A stretch of DNA of 64,000 nucleotides from JAIXWP01 sp041391745 (GTDB lineage Bacteria; Bacteroidota; Bacteroidia; Flavobacteriales_D; Sanyastnellaceae): contig JAWKNK010000014.1 in NCBI GenBank assembly GCA_041391745.1, positions 38,656-102,655 of the forward strand, written 5' to 3'. Of this stretch, positions 16,947-26,320 are shown one piece after another. A program made the position numbers and the translations under genes. Each line of letters starts with the position of its first letter. Position 1 is the stretch's first letter. Under the pieces are notes generated by a model that saw only the letters and a list, made by a program, of their open reading frames with translations, was not told the origin of the DNA and did no database searches.

Positions 16947-18899
16947 CTAGTCTAAAATTTTAAACTCCGTTCTTCTGTTTTTTGCTCTCCCTTCTTCGGT
17001 TTCATTGCTGGCAATAGGCTGATTTTCACCATAGCCCTTAGCTTCCAATCTCGATGCGTCTATCCCCATTTTTACCAAATAGTCCACCACAGCTGAAGCT
17101 CTATTTTGAGAAAGTTTCATGTTACTTTCATCATTACCCACATTATCCGTGTGTCCGCTAATTTCAACTCGAGTTGTTGGATTTGCATTCAATAGTCCAG
17201 CTAGTTTATTCAATTCTGCTTTACTAGCTGGGAGAATATCCCATTTGTTGGTTTCAAAGAATACATTGTTCAGCACTATGCTTGCTCCGGATTTCAGCTT
17301 TTGAAGTGCTACATCAAGCGAGTATGGCTGCATGCTGGTATAATTCTTCAAGGAAAAATTTTCACTGTGAAACAAATAACCGTCTTTGCTCACGTTTAAC
17401 GCATAATCTTTGCCTGAAGGAATACAGATAAGATAATCACCGTAAACACTACCGCTGTATGTCTCGGCAACTACTTTCTCCGTTTCCAAATCAATCAACT
17501 CCACTTTAGCACCTAGCTTTTTAAAGCTCAATTTATCAGTGATAATTCCTTTCACATATGTTACCAATTCTGGTCTCGCTCCTTCATACAGATCGAAACT
17601 GTACAAATCCAACCCACCGTATCCACCTTTTCTTTCACTTGCAAAAAGTGCCACATTTCCCGATGCAGTCACTTGTATTGAGTTTTCGTTTGCAAAGGTG
17701 TTGATCGGATAACCCAAATTCTCTGGAAGTCCCCACTCTCCATTCGGTTGCAATTGACTCTTGTAAATGTCCAAGCCACCCATTCCTGGATGGCCATTAC
17801 TTGAAAAATAGAGTGTTCTTCCATCGGGATGGATCATTACACTTTCTTCTTCAAAAGGTGTGTTTACGCGCCCCGGAACTTTCTTTGCCTCACTCCATCT
17901 ACCATTTTCCATGATGTATGAATAATAGATATCCTGATCGGTATGTCCGCGAGCGGAACGTTTTCCTCTCACGAAATACATCGTTTTTCCGTCAGCAGCG
18001 AAACTAGGTTGAGACTCCCATTGGTTGGAATTAATTGCCGGTCCTAAATTTCTTGCTTCGCCCCAACCATTCCCATTACTCATAGCAAAAAACAAATCAC
18101 AACTTCCGTATCCTTGTCTATTAGCACCAAAACTTCCATCTGCCGTTTCGCAAGCGGTGAAAATTAGGGTTTGTCCATCGGCACTTAAACTCGGCGCACC
18201 CTCATTTTGAACAGTGTTGATTTCAACGATTGGTTGAGCGTTGATCCAATTTCCTGAAACGTCCTTTTTGGTAATAAAAAAGTCTTCTTGCTTTCCATTC
18301 CGTACACGAGAATCATTTACAAGTCGAGTAAAAAGAAGTACATTCTCATCTGCAGTAATGCATGGATAGTACTCATTCATTTCTGTATTGATATTAGGTC
18401 CCAGATTTTTAGGTTCGAAAGGAACTGGTGACTGTATGGCTTGTTTTGCAAACGTGCAGCTAGAAAGTATCAATGTAGCCCTCATTTTAAATTGAGCACT
18501 TGATGGTGAATACTGCATGTACTTTGTTACCGCTTTTTCAGCGCCTTCGTATTGACCTAAAGCGAAATTGCTTTCTGCGAGCATAAGCCAACCGTCGGTA
18601 TAGAACTTTTCATTGATCGCCAAGGCTTGCTCCAATGGCTCAATTGTCATGTCCGTTCTGCCCAAATCATCATAAACTTGAGCTAACATGTAGTAGGCTT
18701 CGATAAATTTAGATTCCAATTCAATGGTTTCTTTCAACAATGCTGCGGCGGTTTCTCTATCTCTCAAATCATAAGCAGCTAGTGCCTCCTCATATTTTTT
18801 GATCGCTTTTTTATTCGATACACTATAATCAGGTTTGGGCTGTGCTTGGGCCGTGATCACAGCAAATACAAGCAGGATGGTAGAAAAAAATAATTTCAT
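16947..18899 (-). CDS. TPR-PD40-CRD-OmpA envelope protein, PorE-like architecture
   Basis: 650 aa with signal peptide (cut after 'VITAQAQ'). Order: TPR helices (about 25-150), a PD40/WD40-like beta-propeller (about 155-430; repeats such as 'SADGQTLIFTA', 'HPDGRTLYFSSNG', 'GGLDIYKS'), a carboxypeptidase-regulatory-like domain (about 445-530) and an OmpA peptidoglycan-binding domain (about 545-650, 'ISGHTDNVGNDESN', 'NRRTEFKILD'). This is the order reported for PorE of the type IX secretion system, although PorE is a lipoprotein and no lipobox is seen here. Many Bacteroidota paralogues share the layout, so PorE itself is not proven. Confidence 0.8.
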   Translation of the reverse strand: MKLFFSTILLVFAVITAQAQPKPDYSVSNKKAIKKYEEALAAYDLRDRETAAALLKETIELESKFIEAYYMLAQVYDDLGRTDMTIEPLEQALAINEKFYTDGWLMLAESNFALGQYEGAEKAVTKYMQYSPSSAQFKMRATLILSSCTFAKQAIQSPVPFEPKNLGPNINTEMNEYYPCITADENVLLFTRLVNDSRVRNGKQEDFFITKKDVSGNWINAQPIVEINTVQNEGAPSLSADGQTLIFTACETADGSFGANRQGYGSCDLFFAMSNGNGWGEARNLGPAINSNQWESQPSFAADGKTMYFVRGKRSARGHTDQDIYYSYIMENGRWSEAKKVPGRVNTPFEEESVMIHPDGRTLYFSSNGHPGMGGLDIYKSQLQPNGEWGLPENLGYPINTFANENSIQVTASGNVALFASERKGGYGGLDLYSFDLYEGARPELVTYVKGIITDKLSFKKLGAKVELIDLETEKVVAETYSGSVYGDYLICIPSGKDYALNVSKDGYLFHSENFSLKNYTSMQPYSLDVALQKLKSGASIVLNNVFFETNKWDILPASKAELNKLAGLLNANPTTRVEISGHTDNVGNDESNMKLSQNRASAVVDYLVKMGIDASRLEAKGYGENQPIASNETEEGRAKNRRTEFKILD

Positions 18900-18939
18900 T
18901 GGCTTTTAAATCTCTGCGCACGTAACGCAACTTTCAAGC

Positions 18940-18947
18940 CGAAAGTA
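18940..18947 (-). promoter_or_regulatory. -7-like box of the ompA/SGNH operon
   Basis: TACTTTCG (TAnnTTtG with one change) on the minus strand, 40 bp before the ompA-family start. The box is the only support. Confidence 0.35.
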
Positions 18948-19047
18948 CTATTATAAGAAAAGCTACGTTGCACCATCTGAAATAATTTTCAACCAACTTG
19001 TTGATAATACTTAACATTTAGAAAGCCCTATTACAGAATTAAAGGGC

Positions 19048-19055
19048 TATTTTTG
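19048..19055 (+). promoter_or_regulatory. -7 box of the helicase gene
   Basis: TATTTTTG, a full TAnnTTTG match, 22 bp before the helicase ATG. The right arm of a weak AGCCCT/AGGGCT hairpin (19024-19029/19043-19048) abuts it. Confidence 0.4.
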
Positions 19056-19077
19056 CACGTTTTTATTAGGAAAAGGA

Positions 19078-20595
19078 ATGACGCTTGAACCTTTTGAGCT
19101 GCTGGAAAGAAAAGAAGGCAAGAAGCTCTACGATTATCAGAATGACGCGCTGGAGAAGATTTTCGAGCGACTTCGGAAATTTCCCGAAAAGTATAACCTG
19201 TGTTTTCAACTCCCGACAGGTGGCGGTAAAACTGTAATATTCTCAGAAATCGCCAAGCGTTATATTAAAGAAACTGGAAAAAAAGTACTCATCCTTACTC
19301 ATAGAGTCGAACTTCTCGGCCAAACCAGCAGAATGCTGGATGAATTCCAAGTAAAAAATAAAATCATCATCAGTAAAGTGAAAGACCTTCCAGATCAGGA
19401 AGAGTACGATTGCTTTGTGGCGATGGTTGAAACACTCAACAATCGACTTCGAGATGAAAAAATCGAATTAGAACAAGTAGGACTTGTGATTGTCGATGAA
19501 GCGCACTACAATTCTTTTAGAAAATTATTCAAGTGGTTTGAAAACAACGTCATACTTGGTGTGACAGCCACTCCACTTTCGAGCAATATCCGTCTTCCAT
19601 TATATGAAAATTATCATGAGCTAATTGTCGGTGAAAGCATCGGAAGTCTCATCGATAAAGGATTCTTGAGTAAAGCGACTACCTATAGCTACGATGTTTC
19701 GCTTCACTCTTTGAAAGTGGGAATCAACGGTGACTACACTGTAAGTAGTTCTGAAAAGCTGTACGGAAACTTTTTCATGCAAGAAAAATTGCTTTATGCC
19801 TATGAGCAAAAAGCAATGGGAACTAAGACTCTTATTTTCAACAACGGGATTAATACTTCGAAACAAGTACAAGCCATGTTTGCTGAAGCAGGATACGAGT
19901 GTAAGCACCTCGATAATACGCACAGTGAAGTAGAAAGACGTGAAATCTTGGAATGGTTTAAAACCAAGCCTGACGCGATTTTGAGTAGTGTTTCCATCCT
20001 CACAACAGGGTTTGACGAACCAACGGTTAGAACGATCATTCTCAACCGCGCTACAAAATCTTTGACGCTTTATCATCAAATGATTGGACGTGGTTCACGT
20101 GTCATTCCTGGAAAAACAGATTTTAATGTTATCGATTTAGGAAACAATGCCCGCAGATTCGGACTTTGGGAACAATACATCGATTGGCAAGATATTTTTG
20201 CGCATCCACATACATATATCGAAAGCATCATGAGCGATGAAACGATGGAGCGTGAAATGAAATATGAAATGCCTGAAGAAGTTCGCGAGCGTTTCAAAAA
20301 TTCAGCTGTAATTGACTTCGACATTAAAGAAGAATATCTCAGAATAACTCGTTCGGGAGGAAAAGCAAAAGAAGTACTGGATAAGTCGGTAAAACAGCAT
20401 GCAATCATCATTTCTGAAAATGCAGGTGACATTGCTGATGCGTTCGAATTGATTAAAGTGCTAGAACCAGATATTAAGAGCAGACTGAAGCACTATAGCT
20501 ATTGTATTTCAAAAAGTACAGAAAACTATTTGGAATGGTTGAGAGCAGAGTATGTAAGAAAGCTCCAACAAACTGTTCGACAGCTAGTTGTATAA
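19078..20595 (+). CDS. Superfamily 2 DEAH-box helicase, RadD/YejH-like
   Basis: 505 aa. Q-like motif 'YDYQNDAL', motif I LPTGGGKT (45-52), motif Ia 'ILTHRVEL', motif II DEAH (140-143), motif III 'VTATP', motif V 'ILTTGFDEP' and motif VI 'YHQMIGRGSR' are all present, giving an active two-domain SF2 core. The ~120-residue C-terminal tail is specific to a Bacteroidota subgroup and has no motif I can name. Closest in design to RadD-type helicases used in DNA repair. It stands alone, divergent from the ompA operon. Confidence 0.88.
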   Translation: MTLEPFELLERKEGKKLYDYQNDALEKIFERLRKFPEKYNLCFQLPTGGGKTVIFSEIAKRYIKETGKKVLILTHRVELLGQTSRMLDEFQVKNKIIISKVKDLPDQEEYDCFVAMVETLNNRLRDEKIELEQVGLVIVDEAHYNSFRKLFKWFENNVILGVTATPLSSNIRLPLYENYHELIVGESIGSLIDKGFLSKATTYSYDVSLHSLKVGINGDYTVSSSEKLYGNFFMQEKLLYAYEQKAMGTKTLIFNNGINTSKQVQAMFAEAGYECKHLDNTHSEVERREILEWFKTKPDAILSSVSILTTGFDEPTVRTIILNRATKSLTLYHQMIGRGSRVIPGKTDFNVIDLGNNARRFGLWEQYIDWQDIFAHPHTYIESIMSDETMEREMKYEMPEEVRERFKNSAVIDFDIKEEYLRITRSGGKAKEVLDKSVKQHAIIISENAGDIADAFELIKVLEPDIKSRLKHYSYCISKSTENYLEWLRAEYVRKLQQTVRQLVV

Positions 20596-20717
20596 CTCAT
20601 CTTATCTTCTTGTTAAAAGTTAACATTCAATTTTATTTCATAATAAAGTTGCATGTTTTACATTCGTCCACTTAGAAATTTGAATACAGTTTTAGTAATC
20701 AAAATTGATATTTGGCC

Positions 20718-21116
20718 ATGAAGCTCAAAACCGACAATATATTTCAAGTAATAGAAATTAAATCCACTCCTGAAAAGGTGTATGACGCATTGATGAATGA
20801 AAAATCATTGGCAGCGTTTACACAAATGAAAGCGAAGGTGGAAAATAAAATTGGAGGGCACTTCGAAGTTACTGATGGAGAAAGTTTTGGATACAATGTT
20901 TATTTAAAAGAAAATAAGACGATTGTTCAAGCTTGGAGCCATAAGTCTTTCCCAGAAGGTTTTTATTCTGTGGTACATATCGACCTGGTTTTCGAAGAAG
21001 GAGTTACCGTTCTCAACTTCAATCACCTTGGTGTTCCAGAACAGGATAGTGGATGGCTTACTGAAGGTTGGAAACGCATCTATTGGGAACCTTTGAAGCG
21101 AACTTTAGAAGTTTAA
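20718..21116 (+). CDS. SRPBCC (START/AHSA1-like) domain protein
   Basis: 132 aa from the ATG at 20718 (a TTG six bases earlier is in frame but less likely). N-terminal 'VIEIKSTPEKVYDALMNEKSLAAFT', middle 'GGHFEVTDG' and C-terminal 'GWLTEGWKRIYWEPLKRTLE' follow the AHSA1/SRPBCC pattern, a helix-grip fold with a hydrophobic pocket. The ligand is unknown. Its last four bases overlap the end of the convergent tamB gene. Confidence 0.8.
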   Translation: MKLKTDNIFQVIEIKSTPEKVYDALMNEKSLAAFTQMKAKVENKIGGHFEVTDGESFGYNVYLKENKTIVQAWSHKSFPEGFYSVVHIDLVFEEGVTVLNFNHLGVPEQDSGWLTEGWKRIYWEPLKRTLEV

Positions 21117-24100
21117 TCGCATTTAACCCGTTCGGATTCTTTTCTAAATAGATTTTTAAACCCACAATAGAATTCATCCATCGTGTTGAATTCTTCTTGA
21201 TATAATACACCTACTCCTTGCGTGTATGGAGACTGTTGCGTGGTGATCATTCTAAAGTCATTACTTTCATTGTACACCACCAATCTAATCTTTCCGTCTG
21301 TTGTCATCTTATACTCTAATCGAATGTCACCGATCAAGTTGGACGGATTTTGGTTGGCGGAAGTGCCTCTACTCACTCCCACGTTACTATTCACCAATAG
21401 TCGCTCATTGAACAGCTGTGTACTCAATGCTAATGCAATTTCTTCATTACTGATCTCATCACCTGGGCGATAATTGAAACCAAGGTTAAAGTCATCACTG
21501 ATCTGACTCAACCAATTGGAAATTTGAGAAGACAGCAACTCACTGCTATTTTCGGCAAAAGCATTTCCAATTGAACTTTCACGATTGATATTAGGCGGAC
21601 TCACGAACCTCCGCATCACTAGCAATGCAAATGCTTGTCGGTTCCTTTCTTGATCGGTGCTGATAACACTCTGCACCCTGCTCTTCGTTACCTCATCCAC
21701 AGTTGGCAATTCGATGTCAAACGTCACAAGTGGATTCATCATCTTTCCTGTTAGGTTCATCACCAAATCAACAGGTACACGTTGACCTGATTGATTCAAT
21801 GCATCCGGCAATACATCTGTTAATGAGGCTGATACTTTATAAACTGCTTTTAAATTCAAATCCGCTGCAAAAGGATCTCCGAACCAAGAAATTGTACCTC
21901 CAGGACGAACAGAGAATTCCTTATTAATCATATTCTTCAACGTGAAGAGATATTGTCCTCGATCCACTTCAACGGTGCCATACATATTGAATGTACTGAG
22001 ATTGTTGATCTCCATATTGATGTGTCCTTTACCTCTACCGCTCATTACATCACCAACGGCCTGATCAAAAATAATTTCAAACTCAGCGTCAGGAGTAATT
22101 TCCAAATCAAACTTCATTTTTATACCACTCAAATCCAATGGCTGATCGTCAATATTCAATGTATCCGTTTGAATGAATCGAATGAAGCTACCGAATTGAA
22201 CTTCTTCATTTGAAGACATAGGCATTGCGAGCGAAGTACCTTCTTCAGTTCTCAAATTGATATCAAATTCAAGCTGATCGTCATAACCATAGATGCTCGC
22301 ATATCCTGTTGTATAGGCTTTTCCGTAGTACAATGAATTGAGATATTCATTTGTATTCATAGTTAGCATGCGCGTTTCCAAATCGATAACGATATCAAAG
22401 TTCCAATCGGCAAAGGCATCATGCATAATTTGCCCCGTAAGGAAGCCCGGATTTCCTTCTTGGTCTCTGATTCTGACATGATCGAAAGTGAACATGTCAG
22501 GATAAATCCCCACTTCCTCTTCTATAAAATATTTGGTATTCAAATAGTCCACGTATATGGAGGCGTTTTCTAGTGAAGCTTCTCCTTCCAATTGTGGTGC
22601 ATCCGGTTTACCTGTTATCGAAATATCGCCTGTTGCCAACCCTTCTATATCCAACACCCCATCTGACATGAACTCATTTATAAATGCTAAATCCAATTTG
22701 TCAAGATGAGCATTTATATCGATTGGACTTTCCTCATCATCCACTTTGTAAAAACCTTTAAACGATAGTGGATAGATTTTTTTATTCTCCAGTTGACCTT
22801 CTACAACGAGTCTCCTCTTCGGGTTGTCCCAAGCGCTCTCCAGACACAAGTCTCCCAATTTATGTTCATTGAGTTGAAGATTTACTATCGCTATATCGTT
22901 CATGAAAATAAAGTCTCCGTAGACATCACGTACAGACGCATTTCCACTCATGATACCATAAAATGCGGGATCACCACCCACAAATGGATTAATAAATGAT
23001 AAATCAAATGCATTGATGTCGACATCCAATTTATCTGTGTTATTGTGACTCACAACTCCATCAACGGCCAAGGACTGATTTCCATTAAAAATACTGAAGT
23101 CCCTTATTTCGTAGCGTGAACTATCTATACTGATTTTAGCACCGCGATTGAGTGTCCATTTCTGATTGTTGACCATTAAATTGCTTCGCCCCATTACGAA
23201 ATCAATATTCTCATAGCCTCTAACTCGTATTTTACCATTGAAGTCACCAGAGTGAACGGTAGTCTCATCTCCCCAAACAACGGCAGTATAAATGGTATCA
23301 GCTTCGTTTCTTGCATCAATAGCCATATTGAGCATCTCCAGCCCATTCACCAATTTTAGATTATCAGAATTGAGCGTTAAATACAAGGAGGAGTCAGGTT
23401 TACTTACGTCAGCAACTGTTCCATAAATGGTATTTCCTTGAAATGAAATTTCATCACTCGTCAATGTCAATTCAAATACTGAAGAATCTTCATTCACATC
23501 CAAATTCAATCTTGTCTCTGGAGAAATTTTTAAATCGGGAATAAAGACTTCACTAATAGGATCAAAGTCGTGAACCAACAATTGTAAATTGAAGTCCTGC
23601 GTTTTATGCTTTCTCTCTGGCGGATTGTAACTCGGAACAATTTCTGAGATAATTTCCTCAATACTTGGAGCCAACTCAACTAAGTCGAAATCGCCATTCA
23701 CCTGAAGCGTCGCAATATCAGATTCCAGCAATATTCTTAATTCTCCTTCTCTTCGTGCAGACAATTTTAAGTTTTCTAGAAAATAATCCTTCGATTTTGC
23801 ACAGTAAGTCAAATCATAGACTTTGATATCGCCTACGAAATTGGCAAAATCAAGTCCTTGACTGTTCACTTCAATAGTACCGCTCAAGGAACTATAATCA
23901 TACTCTGTGAGCAAGTGAACAGCTTTCATGTCCACATGCTGGATATCCGCGTAGAAATCAAGAATCGGTTTCTTCTCTCTAAAATTGATTGTTCCTGTAA
24001 AGTTCACAGAAGCATTGGGGTCAGCCATGAATACATCTCCTTCGAAAAAGCGTTCTTTGAAATGACCAGCCGATTGAATGTTGGTATATCTATAGCCATT

Positions 24101-25519
24101 CAACTCCAATGCTGTTATATCACCTTCAAAATCTAAATCGAGTTTGTCCAGCGTCAATCCACTTCCTGAGACATCCATGTTGGCAGACAATGGACCTAGT
24201 GTTTTATCATTATAAAACTTTGCGAGATCAAATTCCTCCATTCCAAGATTACCACTGTATTCGTAATCATTCTTGTTTGGAATTTCTCTAAATGACATGT
24301 CACTACTTACACTCCCAATAGCGGTGTTCAAGACTCCAAATGAAACAAAATCATTGATAAAGCCAGTGAAATTTCCGCTGTACTTCATTTGTCCTAATAC
24401 AGCGAAATTTGCAGGAGTTTGAAGTTTGCGTGACGAGGTGAATGGAGGCAATGGAATACGTTCCAATTCTTTTTTATTGGATGTAAATTCTTTTATATCA
24501 AGTGAAATAAAGGTCTCATCAATATTGGGCAATCCATCCATATCAAAATCACCTTTAAAAAATGAATTTTCATCAAACTGGATCTCTACTTTTTTTCCCT
24601 TCAGGCCGTCAACGGTGCCTTTAATATTTCCTGTAAGAATGATTTTTTTATTCATGCCTTCCAGGTCACTAACAAAATAGGCCAAATCGCCAAGCTGTAG
24701 CTCCGTGTGATCAAACACGTGATTCATCTCAACTTGTCCTTCGAAATTATCTAAATCTGATTCTTCTTCAAAAAGAAAAGCCAAGTCACCGATTAAATGA
24801 CTGTCATTCGTTTTTATTGACGAGTTATTCAAATGAAGATCACCTCCTATTCCCACAAAATCAGATGAGAACTGCTCCACTTTAAAGCCTGAAATATCAT
24901 TCCCTGCAAGTTCCTTGATATTGGCTTTTATGGTATCACCAGCAGAACTAAAATTTTCTACATCGAGATTAAAATCTGACAATTGAATATAGTTCCAATC
25001 AAACCCGAAGACTCCCCTTGGATCGCGGTGTTCATTGGTGTAACTAAACCTTGCGTTATTGAGTTTCAACTTGCCCACTTCAATCGCCATTGGAGCAGCA
25101 GTAGTATCTCCTGAAGAAAAGCTGTTGATGTAATCCGTGATGAATGCTAGGTTCATCACAGAATCTTCGGCGTGACGTTGAAGGTGAATGTAAGGTCGAT
25201 CAAGCTCGAGATTTCCAATTTCAAAAATCCCTTTCTCCCTATCAAGTTTGTATCCTTTAACGGCCAACTTTGGAATAAAAACAAGCGTATCTTGATGTTG
25301 ATCCTCCACATACAAATCTTCAATGATCAAGTGCGCCCATAAATCAACATCTACCCTTCCAATGGAAACTTTTGTCCCTAACTGACCTTCCAAATAAGAA
25401 GTGATTCTATGAGCCAACCATGATTGAAAAGTCGGAGTTTGAAGCGCAAAATACAAGCCCACTAGTAAAAGCAGAAGAAAGACAACGATGTTGCGTAATA
25501 TTTTTAAGAATCTTCTTAT
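21113..25519 (-). CDS. tamB: Translocation and assembly module protein TamB
   Basis: About 1,470 aa, the giant AsmA/TamB family of inner-membrane-anchored, periplasm-spanning proteins that work with a BamA-like partner in outer-membrane biogenesis or lipid transport. Long beta-helical repeats ('LDFEGDITALELNGYRYTNIQ', 'GNASVRDVYGDFIFM') lead to the C-terminal TamB domain (DUF490; 'LDLSGIKMKFDLEITPDAEFEI', 'MNLTGKMMNPLVTFDIELP', 'SSELLSSQISNWL'). The first in-frame usual start, GTG 25462, falls inside the membrane helix; the hydrophobic leader 'RRFLKILRNIVVFLLLLLVG' continues upstream to an ATA at 25519-25517, which may be the true start. It follows the DsbA-like gene closely. Confidence 0.9.
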   Translation of the reverse strand: MRRFLKILRNIVVFLLLLLVGLYFALQTPTFQSWLAHRITSYLEGQLGTKVSIGRVDVDLWAHLIIEDLYVEDQHQDTLVFIPKLAVKGYKLDREKGIFEIGNLELDRPYIHLQRHAEDSVMNLAFITDYINSFSSGDTTAAPMAIEVGKLKLNNARFSYTNEHRDPRGVFGFDWNYIQLSDFNLDVENFSSAGDTIKANIKELAGNDISGFKVEQFSSDFVGIGGDLHLNNSSIKTNDSHLIGDLAFLFEEESDLDNFEGQVEMNHVFDHTELQLGDLAYFVSDLEGMNKKIILTGNIKGTVDGLKGKKVEIQFDENSFFKGDFDMDGLPNIDETFISLDIKEFTSNKKELERIPLPPFTSSRKLQTPANFAVLGQMKYSGNFTGFINDFVSFGVLNTAIGSVSSDMSFREIPNKNDYEYSGNLGMEEFDLAKFYNDKTLGPLSANMDVSGSGLTLDKLDLDFEGDITALELNGYRYTNIQSAGHFKERFFEGDVFMADPNASVNFTGTINFREKKPILDFYADIQHVDMKAVHLLTEYDYSSLSGTIEVNSQGLDFANFVGDIKVYDLTYCAKSKDYFLENLKLSARREGELRILLESDIATLQVNGDFDLVELAPSIEEIISEIVPSYNPPERKHKTQDFNLQLLVHDFDPISEVFIPDLKISPETRLNLDVNEDSSVFELTLTSDEISFQGNTIYGTVADVSKPDSSLYLTLNSDNLKLVNGLEMLNMAIDARNEADTIYTAVVWGDETTVHSGDFNGKIRVRGYENIDFVMGRSNLMVNNQKWTLNRGAKISIDSSRYEIRDFSIFNGNQSLAVDGVVSHNNTDKLDVDINAFDLSFINPFVGGDPAFYGIMSGNASVRDVYGDFIFMNDIAIVNLQLNEHKLGDLCLESAWDNPKRRLVVEGQLENKKIYPLSFKGFYKVDDEESPIDINAHLDKLDLAFINEFMSDGVLDIEGLATGDISITGKPDAPQLEGEASLENASIYVDYLNTKYFIEEEVGIYPDMFTFDHVRIRDQEGNPGFLTGQIMHDAFADWNFDIVIDLETRMLTMNTNEYLNSLYYGKAYTTGYASIYGYDDQLEFDINLRTEEGTSLAMPMSSNEEVQFGSFIRFIQTDTLNIDDQPLDLSGIKMKFDLEITPDAEFEIIFDQAVGDVMSGRGKGHINMEINNLSTFNMYGTVEVDRGQYLFTLKNMINKEFSVRPGGTISWFGDPFAADLNLKAVYKVSASLTDVLPDALNQSGQRVPVDLVMNLTGKMMNPLVTFDIELPTVDEVTKSRVQSVISTDQERNRQAFALLVMRRFVSPPNINRESSIGNAFAENSSELLSSQISNWLSQISDDFNLGFNYRPGDEISNEEIALALSTQLFNERLLVNSNVGVSRGTSANQNPSNLIGDIRLEYKMTTDGKIRLVVYNESNDFRMITTQQSPYTQGVGVLYQEEFNTMDEFYCGFKNLFRKESERVKCD

Positions 25520-25532
25520 GGCTAAAACCTCA

Positions 25533-26198
25533 CTAATTATTGGCTATTCGAAACTCTTCAATCACCTTATCAAACCTTTCTTTCAAATCTTCAAAAGAAG
25601 TATATCCTCGGGCAATCATGTACAGTTTTCTTTCGTCTGTTTGAACAAGTACGCATGGAAAACCGGTAATTCCTAATTGTTTTACCATTGCGAATTCCTG
25701 ATGTGCCATATCACGGGCTTGTTCGGTTTTCATTTCTGAAACAAATTCAGGGCCATTAAGGTCGAAACTGTTCGCTAGATCTAAATATGTTTTATCTAAT
25801 TCCAGATCCTTACCATCTACCATAATCAGGTTTTGCAAGGCTGCAGCGAAATAAGGCGCATCATGAGGATTTTTCATTTTATACACTGACAAGGCAATGC
25901 CTGGTTTTTCAGAACAAATCTCAAGACTGCTATTGGTAGGGTTTCTCAAATGCTCCAAATAGCCTTCGCCGAACTTACAGCCTGATAATTCCTCAACTCG
26001 ATGGTAGGCGTTTAGAATATAATCGGCCATTTGGCCGATATGTTGTTTTCTTTCTAACGGAATCATATTTCCGCTTAGTACTTCAAATTCAAAACTTTCT
26101 TGATACTCTGAATAAAATTCCATGAAAGCTTCCTTAAATCCAAAGCACCATCCGCAATGCGCGTCGTACACGTAAATTACTCGTGGGAATGAGAGCAT
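25533..26198 (-). CDS. DsbA-family thioredoxin-fold protein
   Basis: 221 aa from the ATG at 26198 ('MLSFPRVIYVYDAHC'); an ATG 30 bp upstream is also in frame. 'DAHCGWCFGF' carries the CxxC redox pair (CGWC), and 'QLGITGFPCVLVQ' holds the cis-proline loop of the thioredoxin fold with the DsbA helical insertion between. No signal peptide, so it is cytoplasmic, like the FrnE/2-hydroxychromene isomerase branch, which acts in oxidative-stress handling. Just upstream of tamB, but a functional tie is unlikely. Confidence 0.85.
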   Translation of the reverse strand: MLSFPRVIYVYDAHCGWCFGFKEAFMEFYSEYQESFEFEVLSGNMIPLERKQHIGQMADYILNAYHRVEELSGCKFGEGYLEHLRNPTNSSLEICSEKPGIALSVYKMKNPHDAPYFAAALQNLIMVDGKDLELDKTYLDLANSFDLNGPEFVSEMKTEQARDMAHQEFAMVKQLGITGFPCVLVQTDERKLYMIARGYTSFEDLKERFDKVIEEFRIANN

Positions 26199-26280
26199 AA
26201 TCAGTTCTTTTGTTGCAAAGGTAATCATTCATTGACCCTATAAAAACCTCTGAAATTGTTTAAACATAAGACCTTTGTTG

Positions 26281-26288
26281 TAGGTTTG
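26281..26288 (+). promoter_or_regulatory. Promoter of the arginase gene
   Basis: TAGGTTTG (-7, TAnnTTTG) with a TTG (26256-26258, in AAATTGTTT) 22 bp upstream. The box is 32 bp before the ATG. Confidence 0.45.
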
Positions 26289-26320
26289 GAGATTAATTAG
26301 AAATTAAATCGACTTGATAT

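Noticed and set aside
20611..20625. Terminator after the helicase gene (TGTTAA-AAG-TTAACA)
   Set aside because: The six-pair stem is entirely AT except two pairs and the T-run is interrupted; too weak to call.
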